Shown: positions 12,649 through 22,994 of the stretch, piece by piece
Layout of the letters: every line of letters starts with the position of its first letter
Position numbering within the stretch: the stretch's first letter is position 1
Source: Gremmenia infestans
Lineage: Eukaryota; Ascomycota; Leotiomycetes; Helotiales; Hamatocanthoscyphaceae
Direction of reading: 5' to 3'
Length of the DNA: 64,000 bases
Assembly: GCA_032629725.1 (NCBI GenBank)
Contig: JAFEVB010000026.1
Span: 744,001 to 808,000 of the forward strand
Position numbers and translations under genes: made by a program
The notes under the pieces: generated by a model
Told to the model about the DNA's origin: nothing
The model's database searches: none
What the model saw: only the letters and a program-made list of their open reading frames with translations

Positions 12649-13698
12649 GATGACTGTTAGACAGACTGTGGTCACTGTCTGCACAATCGAATCCTAACTT
12701 TATAGGTAATGAGTTGGTAAGAGACAGCTTTCGCAGTCAGAACGCCCAGGCGGCTTAGGTACGAGTGTACGAGTACCGTAGGTATGGATGGATGCGGCCG
12801 GGTTTGCGGGTGAAAGAAAGTGCAGTGTCATCAAAGGCTGAGCTACGATAAGGTAAGGCTTAGTTTTAGGTTTTCCGGCTCTACTGGAGTAGGAAAAGTC
12901 AGCATTGTTCGGATCGGTGATTGGGCCGTGCCGGAACGTGGCGGACTTTGGTGGGATCTGCGACAGTACAACACCAGTTTGGGACTCACATCAGCCTTTA
13001 ATAATAGCTCTGGGCTGCAGCCTGTGTAAATATATTATATATAGCTTACGAATCATGTGTTAATACATTGTACGAGTATATGGCTTATGGATCATTGCTC
13101 GGGCATCCTGCGACGTTCGTATGTAACATGTCGGGACAAGCATATAGACGCAGGAGGAAAATCGTGCCTTCGAGCCCTACATTAATCAGAATGCCGTCAT
13201 AAATCATTACAAGCATATTTCGCCCTCGAATTATACTCGGTACTTTCTGACGACCGAAAGATTAAGTCAGCCTCGGATCCCGGCTGTGGAAGACAGCATG
13301 TATGTTGAATTAAGGTTTTCGAAAAAACGACAAAAAATAGAACTGCCGGGGAGATACAGGTGGCCATAGCTCCAGCAGTCCAAAATATCGGTCCCCCTTT
13401 TTGCGTTGGCCAGTGTACAACCACATACTGTGGAGGAGGGGGAGACAAGGGGCCACCTGACTGCTGGATTTGGTAGAGCGGAATAAGCGCCCATTACGTG
13501 AAGATCTCATCTCATCCAATGTGCAAGTGATACACGTGCCACCTCAGTAGGCTTCACTTTCCAAGGACCTCCTTGAACCTGGTAACCCTGACCAAAAATA
13601 GCCTTCAACCAACAAGCTTGTATGCTGACGTGACTCAATGCAGTACAAGTTCTCCGTACTCTGTAGAAAATGCAACACTTCCTTAAGCTTCAGCATGT
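12649..13698. other. Intergenic, about 1 kb
   Basis: 5' region of the Zn2Cys6 gene and 3' region of the acidic-protein gene. Short overlapping frames only (for example near 13200-13520), with no domain. No RNA gene seen. Confidence 0.45.
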
Positions 13699-14646
13699 TC
13701 ATGATAATTCAATAACGCTGAACACCCTTTTCCGCTGGGGCGGGGCTGGCTCAGGAGCGAGAGTAGGGGCAATCTCGACAACGGATTGGGAGGAATCGCT
13801 CGCCTCGTCTTCTTCCTCATCCTCATCCTCGTCCTCATCCCCCTCCTCGTCTCCCTCCCCATCATCAATACCGTCAAACAGCTCGTAGATTTCCCCCAGA
13901 CCCCCCATGTCTGTCTCCCAATCATCGCAATCACTCTGCAATTCGACCAACTTTTCGTAAAGTCCTTCCTGTTTGTATTCATCGCGCTCCTCCTGGCTCA
14001 TAGACGTTGCCAGCTCGAGCATGCTATCTGTGAACCCCATTAGGACATACCCATCTTTCAGGATTTCGTGTCTGATCTGCTGCTCATTGCAAAGCACGAT
14101 GCTCTTGCAAATTTTTCTCAATACCTCCTACAAACCAGTCAGTACAAAGGCCTGATAACTCCGTACCATTAGAGCCTTGGTAGCTCAGTGAACATTTACC
14201 AGCGCGTTTCGTCTCGTCCCCCACCTTGTATCTGGGCCAGCCTTCTTCATTATAGCCTCTCTGCTGTTTGATAGCACCGAATATATATCGCCCATCGCCT
14301 CGTATTGCTTGCTGCCCGATAGCCGTTTATAATCGGTATTGAGCGTGTGCCAACAGCTCTTTGAATAGGAATCGAAGTTTACAGAAGGCTTATTTGATTC
14401 TTCGGCAAGGCGCGCAGTGTCTGCAGATTGTACGAAGGCAGAAGCAGTAGGGTTCTGCATGCATATTTCGTAGAGGACATTCTGTGTTGTCTGAGGAGAG
14501 AGTTTGCAGATTTGATCCCAGAGCTCTTTGTTTGATTCCGCGGGGCGGGATCTCTTGGAGGAAGGAGGGACATTCGACAGAGATGATCCAGTGCAATTAG
14601 CTTCGGAGAAGTCGTTGAATGTCCGCTTTGAAGTATTAGACATCAT
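13699..14646 (-). CDS. Acidic-tailed, probably nuclear protein of unknown function
   Basis: Two exons, 14200-14646 and 13699-14127, join in frame to 291 residues. The N-terminus is Ser/Lys/Arg-rich (SSKRSRPAESNKELW), suggesting nuclear import. It is followed by a helical stretch about 45-75 (LWDQICKLSPQTTQNVLYEIC), which faintly recalls Cut8/STS1-type proteasome-tether modules. A middle block (EVLRKICKSIVLCNEQQIRHEILKDG) looks structured, and an Asp/Glu run lies near residues 230-255. The Cut8 resemblance is impressionistic. The acidic run is encoded by a TCC/TCA-type repeat at about 13798-13860 on the plus strand, which may vary in length between isolates. Confidence 0.75.
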
Positions 14647-15274
14647 TGTCGCGTCTTGTAAAATTCGATAGAGCTATAGTTGTCTCTAAATGGAGGATGG
14701 CGCAAACAGGTTCGAGGAGCTGGTGGAGGGTGAGGACGAGGATCATTAAACATGGCCCCACGAGATCACGTGCTAGAACTTCAGATTTGTATAGAAACTT
14801 TCCCATCTTATTTTATATCAAGTCCTCCTCAACTACTATTCAACTTCTATCACCGCATTTTCCATCAGTCAAAACAAGCCACGACCTTTCGATAGCGAGG
14901 TTGCACAGTATGACACTCCATGCAATGCAATGCAATGCCGCTCGACGGCCGTTGGCGTAGCCGAAGAATCTCGACTTCTTCTACCTCCGTACAGAGGCCG
15001 AATGATTCCTCCAGGTTACTAATAATAGACTAAGCATTATACCTTACATTTTTATCAGCTATGTGTTCTCCAGGCCATCTGCTGCGCTTCAATGAGATGT
15101 AGGTACCCGTAGCTTCCTCCTACACTTTGGTCCTACCTACATCCATCAAAGAGCCTTACCCTACACCAAAAACATCTTGATCTACACATTGTCCGGACGA
15201 AAAGCCCTCGACTAGCCTTCGAAACATGCCTGATTGGGTCATGACCATCCAGAAATCCAAACATCACGGGCCAT
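14647..15274. other. Intergenic, about 630 bases
   Basis: Promoter of the acidic-protein gene and the border of the aminotransferase relic. A short run of TGCAATGCAATGCAATGCC lies near 14920-14938. Nothing else seen. Confidence 0.4.
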
Positions 15275-16145
15275 GCTAACAACTTGGATCATCTGCTCGG
15301 CGCCATGATATCTCCTCCGGTCTTCAACCTGGCCAAAATATTGACGAGTATTCTTCCGGATGAATTGGGTAAAGCTACGAGTTGATAAATAAAATGAGCA
15401 GCGATTAAGCTAGTCAAGGTATTTACTGGAAAGGATGGTCTTGCTACAAATTGGCGTGGAATGACAAACGAAGCGCTATCTACTCAATATTTCTCTGGTT
15501 GCAAAGGCCACGGCCCATTTGGCGAGGGAGATATCCCTTCTCCACGCATATGTCTCTCATACTTTCACAAATCCCTGGGAATCATCTTAAAGCCACCCTG
15601 AATGCATAACGATCGATAGTTCGGAAACTAGATGGTTCTCCTGATTGTGAAATGGAGCTCAAGCATATGGCTATGAAGTGGTTGACCAGGCGCCTAGTGG
15701 ATGTTCTGCAGCAGCCATCCTTAAACCAATCTTCAGTAAGTTCCGCTGGCACGATCACGCTTCCCTTAGGATATCCCATGGCAGTGAAGGCCTACTGTGA
15801 CCACCGAAGCATTCTCGGGATCGTTGACGATGCTCAAAGTGTCAATGGACTCTGCGGTGAGGTGTTTGCTTTTGGGCGCGAAATCCTTACGCTTAGCAAG
15901 ACTCTAGGAAACGGACTGTCTTTGAGCGCAGGCGTGACTAGTCATCACAAAACAAAAGTCTCCGAGGAAAATCTATTCCTCTCCACCACTGCCCACGTCA
16001 ACGGCACTGCCAGCCGCGGCTGAACTGAAGGTTCTGGAAAACGTCGAGCGGATGATCTAGTGGCTTGTTCCCAAGAGTTGGGAGCAAAGTTGCAGGACCT
16101 TGTTATCAAGATTGCAATACTATGCAAAAGAAATGAGTTTTCCAG
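15275..16145 (+). pseudogene. Decayed class-III aminotransferase (2,2-dialkylglycine decarboxylase-like)
   Basis: Fragments in several frames match the expected order of a PLP-dependent class-III aminotransferase: NNLDHLLGAMISPPVFNLAK, then ILPDELGKA; GMTNEALSTQYFSGCKGHGP; GTITLPLGYPMAVKAYCDHR; ILGIVDDAQSVNGLCGEVFAF, with the Asp that would contact the PLP ring nitrogen; ILTLSKTLGNGLSLSAGVTSH, with the Lys that would bind PLP; and AELKVLENVERM and SQELGAKLQ near the end. These pieces are broken by in-frame stops (for example TGA near 15382 and TGA at 16021) and at least two frame changes, so no full protein can be made. It sits just upstream of another damaged gene. The family assignment is good; the precise substrate is inferred from motif wording. 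Confidence 0.8.
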
Positions 16146-16624
16146 TGGTATCTAATGACTACTAGTGCAATTCGGTTGGTTTTTTCTGCATGAAAGATTT
16201 CTTGAATATCTGTTTGAATTATTAGGAAATCTTGGATGCTTGATAGGTGTCAGATACATATGTTACATTTCCGCTCCGTCACAGCCTTTGGTAAGGAGCA
16301 AGTGGAAGATAAAAAGAAATGACTTTCCGTGTCAAATCTAAATCCTAGCGCGTATTTAAACCTCGCCAGTAACAAGCAGATACAGTTTCCCCACGTTCAG
16401 GTATCAAGCCTCCTTCCACCTCCCACATCCCCGGCCGAAAGGTGGGAAGTGGCGTGGAGCCATTCTCGATATAATTGGATCGCTATTTATCAGCAAGAAA
16501 GACTATAACCCTTAACTCAAACCCCAACACCAATATCAATACATTCATCCATACATCTAGCAAAGACTACACTTTATAAATAACAAATACCTATACCCAG
16601 AATTACGACAAAACACCCCAAACA
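16146..16624. other. Intergenic, about 480 bases
   Basis: Upstream region of the dehydrogenase-like gene. The ATG at 16625 lies in a strong CAAACAATGG context. There is no other ATG between about 16330 and this one. Confidence 0.5.
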
Positions 16625-17949
16625 ATGGCACCTCACATCCCAAACCGGCATCTCAAGCCTCGTCGCCCGCGAAACCACCAATCCTACAAACCTGACAGGA
16701 CATGAAGTACTGGTAAAGATCCATGCCGCGTCGCTGAATTATCGTGATCTAGCTATTGCAAAAGTACGTATTGATTTAGCCCCCATCAAATTCAATCCCA
16801 CCATACCTACCTGTCTACCCTCCTACCCATCCATCAAATCACCCACCCCACTCCACCCCATTCCACCCCACTCCACCCCACTCCACCCCACCCCCATCTC
16901 ATCCCATCCATCAAAACTTAACACGGCCCAGGGAACACGAAATCTAGTAACCACCCCAAACATCATCCCCGGCTCCGACGGCGCCGGCACAATCCTCTCC
17001 ACTGGCCCCTCCGTCACACGCTTCACTGCCGGCTCCAAGGTACTCATGCACATGATCCCGCACTTCCCCGCCTCTGCCTTCCCCACCATGGCCGAGACGT
17101 GCGGGGGCCTGGGACAGCAGGTCGACGGCACGATGCGCGAGTACGGCGTCTTTGACGAGAGCGCACTGGTGCGCATGCCGGCAAACCTGACGTTCGAGGA
17201 GGCGGCTACGCTGGGCTGTTCGGGCTTGACGGCTTGGAATGCCTTGTTTGGGGGCGGGAGGTCCGTGGGGGAGGGGGATGTTGTGCTTACGCAGGGGACG
17301 GGCGGGGTTTCGATTGCGGCTTTGCAGGTACGTACCGTACCGTATAGGATACGCAAAGTATAGTATAGTATAGTATCGTGTTCGCTATTCTCTTGGTTGT
17401 AATTTCTGGGCATGTTGTGTTGGTTTATTGTAGCTTACTTACCTACTTACATATCAACAGTTTGCTCACGCAGCCGGCGCAACTGTCATCGCTACTACAT
17501 CCAGCGCAGCGAAAGCCGCCCGTCTCTCAGCACTCGGCGCAGCTCACACAATCAATTACAACACAACTCCCAACTGGGGCGAGGTCGCCAAATCCCTAAC
17601 GCCCAGCAGCGTCGGTGTGACCAACGTAATTGATGTCGGCGGCCTCTCCACACTTTCCGAATCCCTGAAAGCCGTGCGCGTAGAAGGGATAGTGACAGCG
17701 ACCGGCGTGCTGGGAAGCGAAGCGAAAGAGCCTTCTAGCTTGCTGGATACGGTATGGAGAGTTTGCTCGGTCAGAGGTATAGTCCTAGGCTCGAAACGGC
17801 AGTTTGAGGATATGGTGAAATTTATTGAGGAGAAGGATGTTAGGCCAGTGGTTGATGAAAGGATTTTTGGGATCGAGGAGGTTCAGGATGCGTATCGGTG
17901 GGTTGATGAGCAGAGGCATTTTTCGAAGGTTGTGATCAAAATTGCGTAG
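16625..17949 (+). pseudogene. Zinc-type alcohol dehydrogenase-like (MDR) gene with a 5' frame break
   Basis: Medium-chain dehydrogenase/reductase, quinone-oxidoreductase-like, NAD(P)-dependent. The frame after the break is TGISSLVARE...HEVLVKIHAASLNYRDLAIAK (to 16763). Exon 2 is 16932-17327 (NIIPGSDGAGTI, the VGEGDVVLTQGTGGVSIAAL Rossmann entry) and exon 3 is 17461-17949 (AHAAGATVIATTSSAAKAARL, VTNVIDVGG, FSKVVIKIA). Exons 2 and 3 are clean. Exon 1, from the well-placed ATG at 16625, is 139 nt, one base too many, so the ATG reads APHIPNRHL out of frame with the domain. No GT lies between the ATG and the domain start to allow an intron. Either this copy is dead or the base call is wrong. Otherwise the gene looks intact. 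Confidence 0.7.
16851..16890. repeat. 10-bp minisatellite CTCCACCCCA inside intron 1
   Basis: Four near-perfect tandem copies of CTCCACCCCA, one with a C-to-T change, in the 168-nt first intron of the dehydrogenase-like gene. Confidence 0.9.
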
Positions 17950-18955
17950 TCGTACGTACTGTCAGTGATATCTGATTAGTAGCTATGGAAGTATGGGATC
18001 TGTGATGGATGCTGTTTCCATCGTCATCAATCTAGAGCCAGGGATTTTCCTAGAATGACTGGTTGAATTACCAGACAATGGCCGTTCGAGGCTCAGAAAG
18101 GCCAATGCGTTCCCCTAGATCAGGCTCCAATATCATAGCAAGCATCTCAACCAGCTCATCTGATATCATGGCTTTCAAACGTCCCTAGTCATCTACAAAA
18201 GCTGTCTCCGAGGGAGGCTTCCGGCTATGATAGCCGGCAAGATTCTAGATTGATGAGCATGATACCAAACAACCGAATGTCGTTTGCTGCCGGCTTGAAC
18301 CGACGTGCTGCTGGGGACCAACTCAAATATTTTAGTACGAAAATTGGTTAGCAGAAACCCATCTCCAGGCCTGCTAGATAGGGACTCTTATACACGTGAC
18401 TCAATGAGCTGTAATCATAATTCAACACTCTTACAAAATCGCTGCTCGAAGGAGAGCATGTTAGGAAGCAGAGGGACATTCCAGACAGCATAGAGGTGTG
18501 CCGATCAATAAACGAATACTGGAAAGCAGAAGTCAATTTGACAGTAAAAATCTCATGATAGTAAACAAATACAATACTATTGATTTACAAACTTAGGATA
18601 GTAAGATGAAAAAGGCAGCCACTTGGCAGGAGCATGGTACCAGAGAAGTGAGGATACTGCAAGGCGATTAATGGTCGTGGACACCAATATCCGACATCGA
18701 GATCCTTCCCCTAGAAAGCTGTGCGAAATGAAAACCACGGCAACCTGGAGTTATGTATATGCTGTTGCTTGAAAGATGGATGGTGCCGTTATCTCCGTAG
18801 ATCTCGCTACTCCCAGAAAAGAAAAAAATATCCCATTCTTTGTTCAGGGGTTTCGAGATGACCTGACAGTACGCTAGACATTGAGACACAGGAAATCAAC
18901 AAATGCGGATAACCTTGAAATGAGGAGGTGATGTTCATTTCGACTCTCACCTCGG
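17950..18955. other. Intergenic, about 1 kb
   Basis: Lies between convergent genes. A 73-codon minus frame at 18668-18889 has no recognisable domain and is not called. No RNA gene or repeat seen. Confidence 0.4.
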
Positions 18956-20450
18956 TCAAGCTACATTATCAGTAACAGTGACTCCTCCGGGTCCAGTCTC
19001 GACAGCCACCTCCGCTACTGGAGCACCGTGGCTCTCCCCCATCCTCTGCCTTTGCGCTTCGGCATCCAGCTGGGTCGCAAACACCGATAGCGCGGCTCCC
19101 GCATCACCAAACGTATTCAAGCTAGCATTTCTCTCCTTCACAGGTTCTTCGCCTGATGGCAAAGGTATCAGTCCCTGCTGAAACATGTATCCCACAGCTA
19201 GCCCCAAGCCAGCAACAATGCTGCTTATCGCTGCAACACCCTGCCACGATGAACTATGTAGCTCATCATCGAGGGTCTTCCCTCCGTGTAACCTCATTCG
19301 CGTATTTCTCCGCAGCTGTCCGACGATGGGTATTGAGTCGGCTATACTAGATAGGAATACGCTTCCTATTCCAACCGCGCCGCCATTCTTCGGGGCCGTC
19401 CAAGGTAGGTAGGCTTTCTGTTCAGCACTCGCAGAATCCCCACCATTTGGTAGCAATGCATCCTCTGCTTTTACAGGGCCACCGAAAACATTTTCTATCA
19501 TATCCTCCGTCCAGGCACATAAATCCGGGAATTTCTTCCGCATTGTTTTTGCGAGCCATGGCTGTGGTAACGATGGGATGAGCATCAGAGACAGGTATCC
19601 CAATGCCAGACAATCTAAACTCGAAAACTGCGAATCAGACACAAGATACGGCTTTTTGCCCTTTATCTTCTGCAAAGGTTCGAAGTAATTTGTAGCTAGA
19701 GCGTCTAGCCTGATTTGTGCATTGCTTTCTGGGTTCGCAGCAAGTAGACTTGAAACTGTGTTTTTCGACTTCCGCAGACTCTCTGGGATGATAGACTTTT
19801 CCTGGGCTGCGTCTGCGTCCTCAGTATCAACATCCAATGATGACAGCCCCAGATGAGCTGTTCTTTGCTTGGCTGTTGCACGAACAGAAGGCGGGGTAAG
19901 GTATGGTAGAGGAAAAGGTTGAATTGAATTATACAAGGGGCGTGTTGTTGATGTGTAGTTTTGGGACGATACATATAGGGAGAGATCGAGAAGAGGTTGT
20001 CCGTGTGCTTCTACGAAGGACGAGAACCTGTATCTCATGCAGCGATCAGTAATAGTTCTGCTGCAACGTGCTACAAAATGTATAAATTCAGGACTCACGC
20101 AATACAATCCGCGCCCTGCTGGTCTGGAAGTCCGGCATCCAGAACCCATTCTCCGGATGAGAACTGCGCGACGTAGTGGAAGATATTCCTGAAGCCTCCA
20201 ATCCAAATATCACCATTTCGCAGTGCGGGAAGCTCATCTGCAATAATGCATTGTCAGTTAAAGAAGCCAAGGGGAGCTATTTAAGAGCTTGAGGCGTACT
20301 CGTTGGGCTGAGAGCTGGATCACTGGTAGCAATCAACTGCCACTTTCCCCTCGGCACAGCCTGCTGGAGGTATGCGATTGCTGCTAAGCAATGGGGATCG
20401 ATCGAGGGGAGGCCGAAGGCGGGCCCCCATATGTGAAGCTCGAGAACCAT
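18956..20450 (-). CDS. SAM37: SAM37/Tom37 metaxin-like mitochondrial outer-membrane protein
   Basis: Subunit of the sorting and assembly machinery that inserts beta-barrel proteins in the mitochondrial outer membrane. Three exons (20300-20450, 20099-20237, 18956-20027) join in frame to 453 residues. The start MVLELHIWGPAFGLPSIDP with CLAAIAYLQQ is the thioredoxin-like half of the metaxin/Tom37 fold, followed by ELPALRNGDIWIGGF and GADCIAFSSFVEAHG across intron 2. The GST-like helical half contains KPYLVSDSQFSSLDCLALGYL and PDLCAWTEDM. A hydrophobic segment (ISSIVAGLGLAVGYMF) near residues 385-400 could anchor it. The tail after it is polar. Length fits the fungal family, and the split codons N and A at the two introns restore family-like sequence. 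Confidence 0.9.
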
Positions 20451-22476
20451 GGTGTTGTCGTGCAGAATGAATGCGTTTCAATGTCTCCGCGTTCTACAAG
20501 CCAATTCAACCCCAATGCGAGGAAGAGAGTTGAGGTTGAACGTCAATTGTTTTCCGAAAAGACGCAGATGAGATGGTTCCATATAGGAGGTACAGGTGAA
20601 ATGTTTTGCGCCGAGTTGGTGATTATGTGTGGTGTTGTTTGTTATTGCAACTTCCAAGCATGAATCTCAAGATTGAGCTCTGTTTTGCCAAGACCTTTGC
20701 TAGTCTTACGCGAAGGCACGTGATGACCCCCCCCCTTTAATTCATCCACCTCGTCTTTCTCACTTCTCGCGTTTCTCGCATCAAAATACCTACCTAGTAC
20801 TTTTCTTGAATATCTTGAATGCCCCAACACTTACCCACGAAGGGAGGCGTCTGTCTGACAGCAGGGTAAGGATTTGGTAGTCTGACAAGAACGCGTCATG
20901 CCCGTCGTGATGCTCGATTGCTTTTCCAAACCTTTACCATACCAGACCGTTCAACGTGCAGACACACCAGTACCACACCACCGGTTTCTCCCCTCCCCTC
21001 CTTTAACCCGACAAGTTCCATGCTCTCCACCCTCCTTCGCTACACCTCCATCTCATCTACCTTATCACCACGCGGGTTGCACGACTCTAGGCTGCCCGAC
21101 TCCACCGATTCAATTCAGGCACAATGCCAGTGCCTTTTTCGTATAACCTCGTAGTGGTTGCCCCCCACTATACTCCGCACCCCCTTTTCGTCGGCAAGTA
21201 TTCCTTTTTGTTGATCACGTCTTACTTTCACACACCACCTGAGAAAATGAGAAAATGAGCAAATAAGAATCTCACCATAGTGCCTTCCCATTCCTACCCT
21301 GGAGTAATAGAATTAGGTATTCCTGAAGCCAATAATGACACGGCAGCATGCACTCCTCGGATAAGTAGCAAAACAAAAGTCATTCAAGGCAATAAATAAC
21401 CTTATACATCTCTCATGTGAGTGCCTAAACCCAAGGTTACATGTACCATGCCATGTACCATAGGCGCGGTACCCAACCAACAAACCTCCTGGATTCACGG
21501 ATGCTATCTTCCTGGGAAGTTGGAGATTTGGATTCGGTAACGTCCGCCGACGGTGCTGGCTCTCCGTTCCGAACTCCGTACAGACTCTCAGAGGTACAGT
21601 ACAGTATCAAAACCCCAGAGAGGGGAAGAAAGAGATGTCAACAAGCCAAACCCGCTCCCCTCCCCTGACGATCAAAATCCCGCCCCCATCGAATCGAAAC
21701 ACATGCGCGGCCCGCACATAGTAGTCAGTAGTCATGCATTATCTCTGCAGATCTATCAGGATCGTCAATACATGCCGCCCACCAACCTATAGTACAGTAC
21801 AATACACCTCATCCCCTTCCAAACGTCAGATATCGATATGTACCCCGTCATCATCTGCGTTATATCTCTGTCACGAGCCTCTTTTTATGTATCACGACCG
21901 ACTAGCTACGAGTAGCTAGCTGTGCAGTGCCCCATCTTTTATTTTTCAGCTACTCGTATTTCCCATGAATCATTAGATTAAAATCAATCAATCAATTAAT
22001 CAAACAGGCATGATCAATCAATAATTCTCTCATAAATCCCATCCCATCCTACCTCACCCCTATCCCTAAAGACCTAGTCAAGTCCAAACCTCGCATTCGG
22101 GAGCGGGACGGGAAGCGTTCTCATTCTTTTCTCGGCCTCGGCCCAACGGCCCTCCCCGCTGTCTCTCCTCTCTTGTTCCCGCCCTATCCTATCCCGTCCC
22201 CGTCTCATGTTCCTGAATAAAGAATCACGAGGGTATGGTATTTACTCCGTCTTTTCCCCCTATAATAACCAACTACAGTTCTTGGCAATCACCATAGGGC
22301 CTTGGTGTACTGTACTAATGCATTGCGTTCTGATCTTCTGATCTACACCACTACCTGTCTGTCCTATCTTACTTTATTAAAATCCGCATTATTACCATTC
22401 ATTGATTACCAAGCCAAGACCGAGCCAACCGCCCTACCCTCTCCCATCCCATCCCATCCCCACTCTACTTACTCCG

Positions 22477-22507
22477 CATACATACATACATACATACATA
22501 CATACAT
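22477..22507. repeat. (CATA)n microsatellite
   Basis: About seven and a half uninterrupted copies of CATA read directly from the sequence. Confidence 0.95.
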
Positions 22508-22842
22508 GCTATCGGGACTGAGTGACGTGCTTACTCGATCCGTACGGATCACAATCACAATCACAATCCCATACAGTAAAACAAAACAATGATCTCATTG
22601 CTTGACATCCTATCCCTCCGATCCATACCATAGTCCCAAGTTTCAAATTTATCAAACCTCGAGTTTCAGAAAACGGGACAATAAAGAGGAATTTGAAAAG
22701 AAGGGGGAAATACTATACTATACACGCACGCATGCATAAAGTGAAGTGAAGGGGAGGGAAGAGAAGGGAGGAAGCGATTAAAGATACCTAACTTAGCTAC
22801 CTACGCATAGGGCGCTTATGGAGATAAAATACATACAATACG

Positions 22843-22867
22843 TACCTTACCTTACCTTACCTTACCT
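22843..22867. repeat. (CCTTA)n microsatellite
   Basis: About five tandem copies of CCTTA. Confidence 0.9.
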
Positions 22868-22960
22868 AGTACTCAAGCGGTTTCAATCTTTCTCTCGGCG
22901 ATAAGTTCGTGCCCTCGGGAGTGAATGAAGTATAGTAGCAGAGCAGAGTGGGGGTTTATC

Positions 22961-22994
22961 ATCCCATCCTATCCCATCCCATCCCATCCCATCC
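22961..22994. repeat. (ATCCC)n microsatellite
   Basis: Nearly seven tandem copies of ATCCC with one C-to-T change. Related CATCCC words recur across the gene desert. Confidence 0.9.

Noticed and set aside
16823..17413. 196-codon minus-strand frame
   Set aside because: Antisense to the clean dehydrogenase exon 2 and to the intronic minisatellite.
18668..18889. 73-codon minus-strand frame near the SAM37 stop
   Set aside because: No conserved-looking motif, and it cannot be joined to SAM37, which ends cleanly at 18956.
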